Source: Rhizobium sp. NXC14 (lineage in GTDB: Bacteria > Pseudomonadota > Alphaproteobacteria > Rhizobiales > Rhizobiaceae). From it: a DNA stretch of 64,000 nt. A model generated the notes under the pieces. It was not told the origin of the DNA and searched no databases. It saw only the letters and a program-made list of their open reading frames with translations. Position numbers and translations under genes: made by a program. The DNA lies in assembly GCF_002117485.1 (NCBI RefSeq), contig NZ_CP021030.1:685001-749000 (forward strand). The letters run 5' to 3'. Of this stretch, positions 44,105 through 52,329 are shown piece after piece; within the stretch, counting starts at the first letter, position 1, and every line of letters begins with the position of its first letter.

Positions 44105-45394
44105 TCATTCCGCAGCCGGTTTGAACTGCGCATGTTCGGTTGAATCGTGCATGGCCGTGGTCGAAGACCGGCCGCCGGTGATGGCGAGCGACACGGCGTC
44201 GAAATAGCCGGTGCCGACCTCGCGTTGATGTTTGGTGGCGGTATAGCCGTTCACTTCCGCGGCGAATTCGGCCTGCTGCAATTCGGAATAGGCCGACATC
44301 TGCCGCTGCTTGTAGCCGCGCGCCAGCTCGTACATGCCATAGTTCAGCTGGTGGAAGCCGGCGAGCGTGATGAACTGAAATTTGTAGCCCATTGCGCCGA
44401 GCTCGCGCTGGAACTTGGCGATCGTCGCCTCGTCGAGGTTCTTCTTCCAGTTGAACGATGGCGAGCAATTATAGGCAAGCAGCTTGCCCGGATGGACCTT
44501 GTGGACACCCTCGGCAAAACGGCGAGCCTGCTCCAGATCCGGCTTCGAGGTCTCGCACCAGATCAGGTCGCAATGCGGCGCATAGGCGACGGCACGGGCG
44601 ATGCAGGGCTCGATGCCGTTTCTGACCTGATAGAAGCCTTCGACCGTGCGCCCGGCATCGTAGTCGACGAAGGGCTGGTCGCGCTCATCGATGTCAGACG
44701 TCAGCAGTTTTGCTGCTTCCGCATCGGTGCGGGCGATGACCAGGGTCGCCACGCCCATGACGTCGGCAGCAAGCCGGGCGGCGTCGAGATTGCGGATATG
44801 GGCGGCCGTCGGGATCAGCACCTTGCCGCCGAGATGGCCGCATTTCTTCTCCGAAGCGAGTTGGTCCTCGAAATGGACGCCTGCCGCACCCGCCTCGATA
44901 TAGGCCTTCATGATCTCGAAAGCGTTGAGCGGCCCACCAAAACCGGCTTCCGCATCGGCAACGATCGGTGCAAACCAGGTCTCGACGGAAAGGCCGTTGC
45001 CCTCTGCGGTCTCGATCTGATCGGCGCGCTGCAGCGTGCGATTGATGCGCTTGGCGAGTTCCGGCCCGGCATTGGCGGGATAAAGCGACTGGTCGGGATA
45101 CATCGCCGATGCGGTATTGGCGTCGGCCGCCACCTGCCAGCCGGAGAGATAGATCGCCTTCAGCCCGGCGCGCACCATCTGCATGGCCTGGTTGCCGGAG
45201 AGCGCGCCGAGCGCATTGACGAAGTCTTCCTGATGAATGAGCTGCCACAAGCGATCCGCCCCCATTTCGGCGAGCGTATGGCTGAGCGCCACCGAGCCTC
45301 TCAGCCGCTCTACGTCAGCGGCGGAATAGGGCCGTTCGATACCGTCAAAGCGGCCTGCTGGCGCATTTCGGACAAGCTTGTAAAAATCGGTCAT
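44105..45394 (-). CDS. aceA: Isocitrate lyase AceA
   Basis: Glyoxylate-cycle enzyme splitting isocitrate to glyoxylate and succinate, needed for growth on acetate or fatty acids. The active-site motif KKCGHLGGK with the catalytic Cys is present; other landmarks are [25 protein letters not shown] and [15 protein letters not shown] at 45409 is in frame, but the ATG at 45394 follows GAGGAAAG and gives 429 residues, typical of the rhizobial enzyme. Divergent from a RamB/ScfR-like regulator. Confidence 0.97.
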   Translation of the reverse strand: MTDFYKLVRNAPAGRFDGIERPYSAADVERLRGSVALSHTLAEMGADRLWQLIHQEDFVNALGALSGNQAMQMVRAGLKAIYLSGWQVAADANTASAMYPDQSLYPANAGPELAKRINRTLQRADQIETAEGNGLSVETWFAPIVADAEAGFGGPLNAFEIMKAYIEAGAAGVHFEDQLASEKKCGHLGGKVLIPTAAHIRNLDAARLAADVMGVATLVIARTDAEAAKLLTSDIDERDQPFVDYDAGRTVEGFYQVRNGIEPCIARAVAYAPHCDLIWCETSKPDLEQARRFAEGVHKVHPGKLLAYNCSPSFNWKKNLDEATIAKFQRELGAMGYKFQFITLAGFHQLNYGMYELARGYKQRQMSAYSELQQAEFAAEVNGYTATKHQREVGTGYFDAVSLAITGGRSSTTAMHDSTEHAQFKPAAE

Positions 45395-45514
45395 GCGGGC
45401 TTTCCTCACTGAAAATCGTCATTGCGTGAATGAATGACAAGATTGACAATTTGCGCCGTTATGGCCAGAAAAACCTTTGATTTTCGGACCGGAAAGAGGT
45501 TAAGATGACGAGGA

Positions 45515-45577
45515 TTGACAGAGGGGCGCTGTGAAGTAGTAAAGTTTTGTAAATTAAGCGCCCCTGTTCTTTGTCAA
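45515..45577. promoter_or_regulatory. Inverted-repeat control element between aceA and its likely regulator
   Basis: GGGGCGCT (45523-45530) pairs with AGCGCCCC (45557-45564). Outside lie TTGACA (45515-45520) and TGTCAA (45572-45577). The centre holds AAAGTTTTGTAAA (45541-45553), resembling the RamB-type AAAGTTTGCAAA operator as I recall it. CTTTGTCAAAG (45569-45579) is a further short palindrome just before the regulator start. It may be an operator, an RNA hairpin in the leader, or both. Confidence 0.45.
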
Positions 45578-45586
45578 AGGTGTGAC

Positions 45587-46996
45587 ATGGCGGAACGGAA
45601 GATCTTCGCAGGCCCTAAACTGCGGCGCATTCGCAATGCGCTGGCGCTGACGCAGACCGCCATGGCCGAGGCGCTGGAGATTTCGCCTTCCTACCTGAAC
45701 CTGATCGAACGCAACCAGCGGCCGTTGACGGTTCAGCTGCTCCTGAAGCTTGCGGCCGTCTACCGGATCGATCTGGAGGAGTTGCGGGGACAGACCGGCG
45801 GCAGTCTCGGTCAGCTGAAGGAGGTCTTCGCCGACCCGCTGCTATCAGGCGAACTGCCCGGTGACCAGGAACTGGTGGAGGTGGCTGAAGCGGCGCCGAA
45901 TGCCGCAAGCGGCATGATCAAGCTTTATCGTGCCTACCGCGAACAGGCCGCGCGGCTATCCGATCTGACAGTGCTGATGGCGGCCGAGGGGCATGCGCCC
46001 GTTGCCGCCGGCCGACTGCCGCTGGACGAGCTGCGCGAGGCGCTGGAGCGCCGATCCGGCTATTTCGGACGGATCGAGGCAGCGGCGGAAGCCTTTGCTG
46101 CGACGGTGCCCGGCGGCCTCGATCTTGCGGCGGGACTGAAGGACTGGCTGCGCGCCGAACGCGGCATTGCGGTGCGCGTCTTACCCGTGCACGTCATGCC
46201 GGATCTGCGCCGCCGTTTCGATCGCCATTCGATGCGGCTTTTCATTTCGGAACGCCTGTCGCCGGCCGATCGTGCGCACGAGATAGCGGTCGAGGCAGCG
46301 ACCCTTGCCTTGCTGCCGGCCATCGATGCCGAGCTCGACGATCTCCAACTTTCCTCCGCCGAGGCGCGCCGCATCGCCCGCTTCGAGTTTGCCCGCATTG
46401 CGGCACTGGCGCTGGCCATGCCCTATGAAGCCTTCCTTTCGGCGGCCAAGGCGACGCGTTACGACATCGATATTCTTCGGACGCGTTTCGGCGTCTCCTT
46501 CGGCCATGCGGCAACGCGTCTGACGATGATGCAGCGACCCGGCGCGGCAGCAATCCCCTTCTTCCTGATCGAGATCGATGCGGCCGGCCATCGGCTGCGG
46601 CGAGCTGGCGCCCAAGGCTTTCCGCAGGCCCGTTTCGGCGGCGGCTGTCCGAAGCTCAATATCCACGCCGCCTTCCTGCAGCCGGGCCAGATTCTTGCCG
46701 AGACAGTGGTCATGCAAGATGGCGCGTCCTTCCTGACGGTCGCGCGCACCCTGGAGGGGCCGAGCGTCGAATTCGGCGAAAGAATCAGACGCACTGCGAT
46801 CCTGGTCGGCTGCGATGCCGCTCTTGCAGACGGCGTGGTCTACGGGCAGGCGGCGGCGCTCGATCCGGTTGCAATCGGCCCGGCCTGTCGTCTCTGCGAG
46901 CGGCGCGGCTGCCTTTCCCGCGCCGAGCCGCCGGTAACGCGGCCGCTCGGGCTCGACGAGATGGTGGCGGGTCTCAGCGCCTTCGACTTCCAGTGA
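45587..46996 (+). CDS. RamB/ScfR-like XRE-family regulator (short-chain fatty acid type)
   Basis: A 469-residue regulator. N-terminal XRE helix-turn-helix (LRRIRNALALTQTAMAEALE, ISPSYLNLIERNQRPLTV), a middle domain corresponding to the IrrE/M78-peptidase fold and a C-terminal DUF2083-type domain with closely spaced Cys (CRLCERRGC). The middle domain has HEIAVEAATLAL where a zinc protease would have HExxH, so protease activity is unlikely. The frame is open from 45515; the ATG at 45587 is preferred. Relatives regulate glyoxylate and methylcitrate genes, so the divergent aceA is the obvious target (inference). Confidence 0.82.
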   Translation: MAERKIFAGPKLRRIRNALALTQTAMAEALEISPSYLNLIERNQRPLTVQLLLKLAAVYRIDLEELRGQTGGSLGQLKEVFADPLLSGELPGDQELVEVAEAAPNAASGMIKLYRAYREQAARLSDLTVLMAAEGHAPVAAGRLPLDELREALERRSGYFGRIEAAAEAFAATVPGGLDLAAGLKDWLRAERGIAVRVLPVHVMPDLRRRFDRHSMRLFISERLSPADRAHEIAVEAATLALLPAIDAELDDLQLSSAEARRIARFEFARIAALALAMPYEAFLSAAKATRYDIDILRTRFGVSFGHAATRLTMMQRPGAAAIPFFLIEIDAAGHRLRRAGAQGFPQARFGGGCPKLNIHAAFLQPGQILAETVVMQDGASFLTVARTLEGPSVEFGERIRRTAILVGCDAALADGVVYGQAAALDPVAIGPACRLCERRGCLSRAEPPVTRPLGLDEMVAGLSAFDFQ

Positions 46997-47123
46997 TTGT
47001 GAAATGATTGAAGGCGCAGTTTTTGCGCTTGTGGGCTTAGAAATTCCTTCTTAGTCTGCGGACAAAACCAGAGGGAAAAAAATGTTCGCGGGATGCGGGC
47101 TCTTCGAACAAACAGGAGAATTC

Positions 47124-48221
47124 ATGAGGTCAACCATCGCAACCGTGACGGCCGCAGCCATCGCCGCGCTCCTTGCCGCCGCGCCGGCCGTTGCGCAGGA
47201 GCGCGTCGTTAACGTCTACAACTGGTCGGATTATATCGACGACAGCATCCTTGCCGATTTCACCAAGGAAACCGGCATCAAGGTCGTCTACGACACGTTC
47301 GATTCCAATGAGACTGTCGAAACCAAGCTGCTTGCCGGCGGCACCGGTTATGACGTCGTAGTTCCCACGGCCGACTTCCTGCAGCGTCAGATCCAGGCTG
47401 GCGTCTTCCAGAAACTCGACAAATCCAAGCTGCCGAACCTTTCCAACATGTGGGATGTGATCCAGGAGCGCACCGCTGCCTACGATCCGGGCAACGAATA
47501 CGCTGTCGACTACATGTGGGGCACCGACGGGATCGGCTATAACGTCAAGAAGGTCGCAGAAATCCTCGGGCCTGATGCCAAGCCAGGTCTCGAAGTGATA
47601 TTCGACTCGAAGGTGGCCGAGAAGTTCAAGGATTGCGGCATCTACGTGCTCGACACGCCGAAGGACGTGATGACCACGGCGCTGCGTTATCTCGGCCTCG
47701 ATCCGAACTCGACCAAGGCCGAAGATTTCAAGAAGGTCGAGGAATTGCTGACGGCGGTGCGCCCTTATATCCGCAAGTTCCACTCCTCCGAATATATCAA
47801 CGCCCTTGCCAATGGCGATATCTGCATCGCCTTCGGCTATTCCGGCGACATGCTGCAGGCCCGCGACCGCGCGGCCGAGGCCAAGAACGGTGTCGAGGTC
47901 AACTATTCGATCCCCGTGCAGGGCGCCCAGATGTGGTTCGACATGATGGCAATCCCGGCCGATGCCAAGCATGTGGCCGAGGCGCACGAATTCCTGAACT
48001 ACCTGATGAAGCCCGAGGTCATCGCCAAGGCGAGCGACCACACCTTCTATGCCAACGGCAATAAGGCCTCGCAGCAGTTCGTCAGCAAGGAAGTGCTGGA
48101 AGATCCGGCCGTCTATCCGACCGACGCGGTGATGAAGAACCTGTTCACGGTCAAGCCGTGGGATCCGAAGACCCAACGCACGGCGACGCGGATCTGGACG
48201 AAGGTCGTGACCGGCCAGTAG
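47124..48221 (+). CDS. potF: Polyamine ABC transporter, substrate-binding protein PotF-like
   Basis: Periplasmic binding protein for putrescine or a related polyamine. Signal peptide MRSTIATVTAAAIAALLAAA (cleavage after AVAQ), then VNVYNWSDYIDDSIL, the family's opening. Ligand-site region MWGTDGIGYNVKKV is visible. The frame is open from 47082, but ATG 47124 with GGAG upstream begins the signal peptide; product 365 residues. First gene of potFGHI. The puuA-puuB genes 11 kb away could use its substrate (inference). Confidence 0.92.
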   Translation: MRSTIATVTAAAIAALLAAAPAVAQERVVNVYNWSDYIDDSILADFTKETGIKVVYDTFDSNETVETKLLAGGTGYDVVVPTADFLQRQIQAGVFQKLDKSKLPNLSNMWDVIQERTAAYDPGNEYAVDYMWGTDGIGYNVKKVAEILGPDAKPGLEVIFDSKVAEKFKDCGIYVLDTPKDVMTTALRYLGLDPNSTKAEDFKKVEELLTAVRPYIRKFHSSEYINALANGDICIAFGYSGDMLQARDRAAEAKNGVEVNYSIPVQGAQMWFDMMAIPADAKHVAEAHEFLNYLMKPEVIAKASDHTFYANGNKASQQFVSKEVLEDPAVYPTDAVMKNLFTVKPWDPKTQRTATRIWTKVVTGQ

Positions 48222-48230
48222 GTTGGTGCC

Positions 48231-48258
48231 AGGCCCGGACGGAAACGTCCGGGCCTTT
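48231..48258 (+). terminator. Intercistronic hairpin between potF and potG
   Basis: AGGCCCGGACG (48231-48241), GAAA tetraloop, CGTCCGGGCCT (48246-48256), then TT. A perfect 11-pair stem with only a short T run, so it probably attenuates rather than ends transcription, favouring potF message over the permease genes. Confidence 0.7.
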
Positions 48259-48307
48259 CAATTACCGGCCGGGGTGGAGGCCGGCTGAAAACTTATTCTC
48301 GGGGAAT

Positions 48308-49453
48308 ATGATGAAATCTTTGGGCAATATCCGCCGCGCCTTCGCACCCTGGACCGATCCTTCTGCAAAACCTTTCATAGCCTTCAAGAATGTCACCAAG
48401 CGTTTCGGCAATTTCACCGCCGTCGATGATCTGTCGCTGAACATTTATCATCGCGAGTTCTTTGCTCTGCTCGGCGCCTCCGGCTGCGGCAAGTCGACGC
48501 TTCTACGCATGCTCGCCGGCTTCGAGCAGCCGAGCTCGGGCGAGATCATCCTCGATGGCACCGACCTCGCCGGCACGCCGCCCTACAAGCGGCCGGTCAA
48601 TATGATGTTCCAGTCCTACGCGCTTTTTCCGCATATGACCGTCGAGAAGAATATCGCCTTCGGCCTCAAGCAGGACGGCATGCCGAAGGACGAAATAGTC
48701 GAGCGCGTGACGCAGATGCTGAAGCTCGTAAAGCTGGAGCAGTTTGCCTCACGCAAACCGAACCAGCTCTCCGGCGGTCAGCGCCAGCGCGTCGCGCTCG
48801 CCCGCTCGCTCGCCAAACGCCCGAAAGTGCTGCTGCTCGATGAACCGCTCGGCGCGCTCGACAAGAAGCTGCGCGAGGAAACCCAGTTCGAACTGATGGA
48901 CCTGCAGCAGACGCTCGGCCTCACCTTCGTTGTGGTCACCCATGATCAGGAAGAGGCGATGACCATGGCCGACCGCATCGCGGTCATGAGCCACGGCCAG
49001 GTCGTGCAGGTGGCAACGCCGGGCGAAATCTACGAGGCGCCGAATTGCCGCTTTGTCGCGGACTTCATCGGCGACGTGAATATCTTCGACGGCAAGGTGA
49101 CGACGTCTGGAAGCGGGGCGGTCGAGATATCAGTCGAAAGCGGCCTGACGATCCGGACTGCCGCCACGGAGGCGCCGGCGACCGGCAGCACGGTCGGTTT
49201 TGCTATCCGCCCGGAAAAGATTCGCGTGACGCGCACGGCCCCCGCGAACGCCTCGGTCAATGCCGCCAAGGGCGAGATCTGGGATATCGCCTATCTCGGC
49301 GACATGACCGTCTTCCACATTAAGCTGCCGGGCGGCAAATTCGTCAGAGCCTCTTCCCTCAACGCGCAGCGTTCCGTCGAAGACCCTTTCACCTATGATC
49401 AGGAGGTCTGGGTTTCGTTCGACGAGAATGGCGGCGTGCTGCTGAAGGACTGA
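48308..49453 (+). CDS. potG: Polyamine ABC transporter ATPase PotG-like
   Basis: ATPase of the polyamine importer. Walker A GASGCGKST, Q-loop FQSYALFPHMTV, signature LSGGQRQRVALARSLA, Walker B VLLLDEPLGALD, H-loop VVTHDQEEA and a C-terminal TOBE domain. The frame is open from 48158, overlapping potF and the hairpin, but ATG 48308 (or 48311) gives the usual length of 381 residues. Stops four bases before potH. Confidence 0.95.
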   Translation: MMKSLGNIRRAFAPWTDPSAKPFIAFKNVTKRFGNFTAVDDLSLNIYHREFFALLGASGCGKSTLLRMLAGFEQPSSGEIILDGTDLAGTPPYKRPVNMMFQSYALFPHMTVEKNIAFGLKQDGMPKDEIVERVTQMLKLVKLEQFASRKPNQLSGGQRQRVALARSLAKRPKVLLLDEPLGALDKKLREETQFELMDLQQTLGLTFVVVTHDQEEAMTMADRIAVMSHGQVVQVATPGEIYEAPNCRFVADFIGDVNIFDGKVTTSGSGAVEISVESGLTIRTAATEAPATGSTVGFAIRPEKIRVTRTAPANASVNAAKGEIWDIAYLGDMTVFHIKLPGGKFVRASSLNAQRSVEDPFTYDQEVWVSFDENGGVLLKD

Positions 49454-49457
49454 GGCT

Positions 49458-50369
49458 ATGGAAACTTTCGCATCTCGCCTTTACAACCGTCTCGTCATCA
49501 TTATCCCCTATGCTTGGCTGCTGCTCTTCTTTCTGGCGCCGTTCTTCATCGTCTTCCGTATTTCCCTGTCGACGACGGCAATCGCCATCCCACCCTACGA
49601 GCCGGTCTTCTCCTTTGCCGATGGCTGGGGTGGTTTCTGGAGCAAGGTCGCGACCTTCTCCTTCGATAATTACGGCTATCTCACCGACGATCCGCTCTAT
49701 TTCAACGCTTATCTCTCGAGCGTCATCATCGCGGCGGTCTCGACTTTGCTGATGCTGCTGATCGCCTATCCGATCGCCTATGGCATGGCTCAGGCCCCGC
49801 GCCGCATGCGGCCGACGCTTTTGATGCTCGTCATCCTGCCGTTCTGGACGAGCTTCTTGATCCGCGTTTACGCCTGGATCGCTATCCTGAAGCCCGAAGG
49901 GCTGCTGAACCAGCTTCTCCTGTCGCTGCATGTGATCGACAGCCCATTGATCATCCTCAACACCACCACCGCCGTCTATATCGGCATCGTCTATTCCTAT
50001 CTGCCCTTCATGGTGCTGCCGCTCTATTCGGCGCTCGAAAAGATGGACGGCACGCTGATCGAGGCAGCGCAGGATCTCGGCTGCACGCCGATCCAGGCCT
50101 TCTGGCGCGTCACCTTCCCACTGTCGATCCCCGGTGTGGTTGCCGGCTGCATGCTGGTCTTCATCCCTGCCGTCGGCGAGTTCGTCATTCCCGATCTTCT
50201 CGGCGGTTCGCAGACGCTGATGATCGGCAAGACGCTCTGGAACGAATTCAACGCGAACAGAGACTGGCCGGTCTCCTCGGCGGTCGCAACCATCCTGCTG
50301 ATGATCCTGGTGATCCCGATCGTTTTCTTCCAGAATGTCCAGGCCAAGGCCGAAGAGCGGGGGAAGTAA
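49458..50369 (+). CDS. potH: Polyamine ABC transporter permease PotH-like
   Basis: Inner-membrane permease of the PotB/PotH family with six helices, first at LVIIIPYAWLLLFFLAPFF. The EAA coupling loop reads GTLIEAAQDLGCTPIQAFWR. The periplasmic segment after helix 1 (SFADGWGGFWSKVATFSFDN) is the extended form usual in PotH. Length 303 residues. Separated from potI by three bases. Confidence 0.94.
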   Translation: METFASRLYNRLVIIIPYAWLLLFFLAPFFIVFRISLSTTAIAIPPYEPVFSFADGWGGFWSKVATFSFDNYGYLTDDPLYFNAYLSSVIIAAVSTLLMLLIAYPIAYGMAQAPRRMRPTLLMLVILPFWTSFLIRVYAWIAILKPEGLLNQLLLSLHVIDSPLIILNTTTAVYIGIVYSYLPFMVLPLYSALEKMDGTLIEAAQDLGCTPIQAFWRVTFPLSIPGVVAGCMLVFIPAVGEFVIPDLLGGSQTLMIGKTLWNEFNANRDWPVSSAVATILLMILVIPIVFFQNVQAKAEERGK

Positions 50370-50372
50370 GCC

Positions 50373-51191
50373 ATGCTGAGATGGACCCGTTTCAACATCA
50401 TCTCCGTCGTGCTCGGCTTTGCCTTCCTCTATCTGCCGATCGTGCTGCTGGTGGTCTTTTCCTTCAACGAATCGAAGCTCGTCACCGTCTGGGGTGGCTT
50501 CTCCACCAAATGGTATGTCTCGCTGCTCTCGAACCAGGCCCTGCTCGATGCCGCCTGGGTAACGATCCGTGTCGGTCTGCTGTCGGCCACCTTCGCGACC
50601 GTCCTCGGCACGATGGCGGCGCTGACGCTGGTGCGCTATAGCCGCTTCCGCGGCCGCATGCTCTTTTCGGGAATGGTCTATGCGCCGCTCGTCATGCCGG
50701 AAGTCATCACCGGTCTGTCGCTGCTGCTGCTCTTCGTGGCGATCGGCTTCGACCGCGGCTTCTGGACGATCACGCTGGCGCATACGACGCTGACCATGTG
50801 CTTCGTCGCCGTTGTCGTGCAGTCACGGCTCTTGAGCTTCGACCAGTCCATTGAGGAAGCCGCCCAGGATCTGGGTGCGCCGCCGGTGCGGACCTTCTTC
50901 GAGATCACGCTGCCGATCATCTCGCCGGCGGTGTTTTCGGGCTGGATCCTGGCTTTCACGCTGTCGCTTGACGACCTCGTGATTGCAAGCTTCACCTCCG
51001 GCCCCGGCGCAACCACACTGCCGATGAAGATCTATAGCCAGGTGCGCCTTGGGGTGACGCCCGAGATCAACGCGATCTGCACGATCCTGATCGCCATCGT
51101 CGCGGTCGGCGTTATCTGCGCATCGATCGTCACCAAGCGCCGCGAAGTGCAGCGCGAGCGCGATGAGTGGGCGGCTGCTGCCGGCGCCTGA
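50373..51191 (+). CDS. potI: Polyamine ABC transporter permease PotI-like
   Basis: Second permease, PotC/PotI family. Six helices; EAA loop SIEEAAQDLGAPPVRTFFEI; the core LSLDDLVIASFTSGPGATTL is strongly conserved in PotI. Length 272 residues. Last gene of the pot operon; 105 bases separate it from the convergent GntR gene, and I see no clear terminator in that gap. Confidence 0.94.
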   Translation: MLRWTRFNIISVVLGFAFLYLPIVLLVVFSFNESKLVTVWGGFSTKWYVSLLSNQALLDAAWVTIRVGLLSATFATVLGTMAALTLVRYSRFRGRMLFSGMVYAPLVMPEVITGLSLLLLFVAIGFDRGFWTITLAHTTLTMCFVAVVVQSRLLSFDQSIEEAAQDLGAPPVRTFFEITLPIISPAVFSGWILAFTLSLDDLVIASFTSGPGATTLPMKIYSQVRLGVTPEINAICTILIAIVAVGVICASIVTKRREVQRERDEWAAAAGA

Positions 51192-51296
51192 TCCAACGAA
51201 AACGAAGAGCTCCAGCAGGTCTGGCTGGCGGTCGCTGACGACATGAACGTTTGACTTCGTTCACCGATGTCGCCGAGAGCGCATCGTTGTGAAATC

Positions 51297-51995
51297 TCAG
51301 CCGAGATAGGATGCCCGCTCGAACGCCTTTAAGAGTGCTCGCTCGGACAGATTGAGGTAGGTCTCCATCTCGTGGCACGCCTGACTGTTCTCACCTTTTT
51401 CTGTCAGGGTAACGATAGTGTTGTTCATATCAATGAACGGTGCGTGAAGTTGCTCCAGATTATCCAGAAGCCCGAACCCAAGGCGCAACTCTGCTGCAAC
51501 GCGTTCGTAGAAATCGCTAAGCCGTGCGCTGTCTGCTAGGTCCACGATCGCGCTGTGAAATTTCATGTTCGCACTTCCTACTGCATGCCAGTCCTGCTCT
51601 TCACGCTTGGTCTTCGCCTCCTCCACAGCCTCGCGCATCGCTTTGACCGCAGGATGAAGTCGCCAGGCTTGCCGAAGCGCGCCGCATTCCAACATCCGGC
51701 GAACTCGGTAGATGTCCATGATAGAAGCCACATTCGGTGTTGCTACAAATACACCCCGATTGGTCTCGTGGCGGAGCAATCCGTCCTTGGTAAGCAGCCG
51801 AAAGGCCTCGCGGAGTGAGTTACGCGACACTTCAAACCGATCACTGAAGCCTGCTTCCGACACCCGCTGCCCAGGTAACAATTCACCGGAGATCAACAAA
51901 GCGCGGATGCGCTTCGCCAATCGGTCTGCCAAGGGCTGATTCTCAGCTTTTTCGGTCACCGAAACCTCTTCTGCCGCATGGGGATACTCGGCCAT
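51297..51995 (-). CDS. GntR-family regulator (FCD type), likely of the 5-oxoproline block
   Basis: A 232-residue regulator. The N-terminal winged helix (DRLAKRIRALLISGELLPGQ, then RFEVSRNSLREAFRLLTKDG) is followed by an FCD ligand-binding domain with the metal-site-like His/Asp pattern (FHSAIVDLADS). It is divergent from the NRAMP-like gene and the pxp genes, sharing a 334-base control region with two copies of a near-palindrome that fits FadR-type TNGTNNNACNA operators. Ligand may be 5-oxoproline or a product; that is inference. Confidence 0.88.
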   Translation of the reverse strand: MAEYPHAAEEVSVTEKAENQPLADRLAKRIRALLISGELLPGQRVSEAGFSDRFEVSRNSLREAFRLLTKDGLLRHETNRGVFVATPNVASIMDIYRVRRMLECGALRQAWRLHPAVKAMREAVEEAKTKREEQDWHAVGSANMKFHSAIVDLADSARLSDFYERVAAELRLGFGLLDNLEQLHAPFIDMNNTIVTLTEKGENSQACHEMETYLNLSERALLKAFERASYLG

Positions 51996-52091
51996 TGCAT
52001 ACCACTAAAATGGGCGACTGGAAGCGCCAATGTGAGAACGGAAAATCCATTTAATGGGGAAATCAGTACGGTTTCAGTAAACGATGCAATT

Positions 52092-52108
52092 TGATCGTTG
52101 AACAATCA
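52092..52108. promoter_or_regulatory. Putative GntR operator 1
   Basis: TGATCGTTGAACAATCA, a 17-base near-palindrome (one mismatch pair) containing TCGTTGAACAA, a match to the FadR-subfamily operator TNGTNNNACNA. It is 97 bases upstream of the GntR gene. The first 16 bases recur exactly at 52232. Confidence 0.65.
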
Positions 52109-52231
52109 GTTAGCTACGTCTTCGCCTGCTCCCATCGCGCTGGAGGTGTCTCTGATTAAGACATTGTGTATCGATCAACAATATGAGAGATACGCTCCAT
52201 TTTTGCATGTTTTTGGCGGAACGATGAGTAA

Positions 52232-52247
52232 TGATCGTTGAACAATC
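52232..52247. promoter_or_regulatory. Putative GntR operator 2
   Basis: TGATCGTTGAACAATC, identical to the first 16 bases of operator 1 and 140 bases from it. It abuts the -35 hexamer at 52248, so a bound repressor would block polymerase. A degenerate third copy (ATCGATCAACAAT) lies near 52170-52182. Confidence 0.7.
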
Positions 52248-52275
52248 TTGACAACGTCGCAGAGCAGATCATGAT
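52248..52275 (+). promoter_or_regulatory. Candidate promoter of the NRAMP-pxp operon
   Basis: TTGACA (52248-52253) and CATGAT (52270-52275) with a 16-base spacer. The -35 is perfect, the -10 moderate. The transcript start would be near 52283, about 47 bases before the first gene. The rest of the gap 51996-52329 shows no gene. Confidence 0.5.
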
Positions 52276-52329
52276 GGGAGTGCTAAAAGCATCCGCGAGG
52301 GGCGGGTGACGATAAACGGAGAAACTTCC

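Noticed and set aside
44147..45412. 421-codon plus-strand frame opposite aceA
   Set aside because: Mirrors the isocitrate lyase gene almost exactly and shows no family features.
49389..50783. 464-codon minus-strand frame opposite potH and potI
   Set aside because: Extremely rich in charged residues (Asp, Arg, Gln, His), the typical reverse image of membrane-protein genes.
52170..52182. Third GntR operator copy
   Set aside because: ATCGATCAACAAT resembles the repeated motif but departs at several positions, so it is mentioned only as a degenerate relative.
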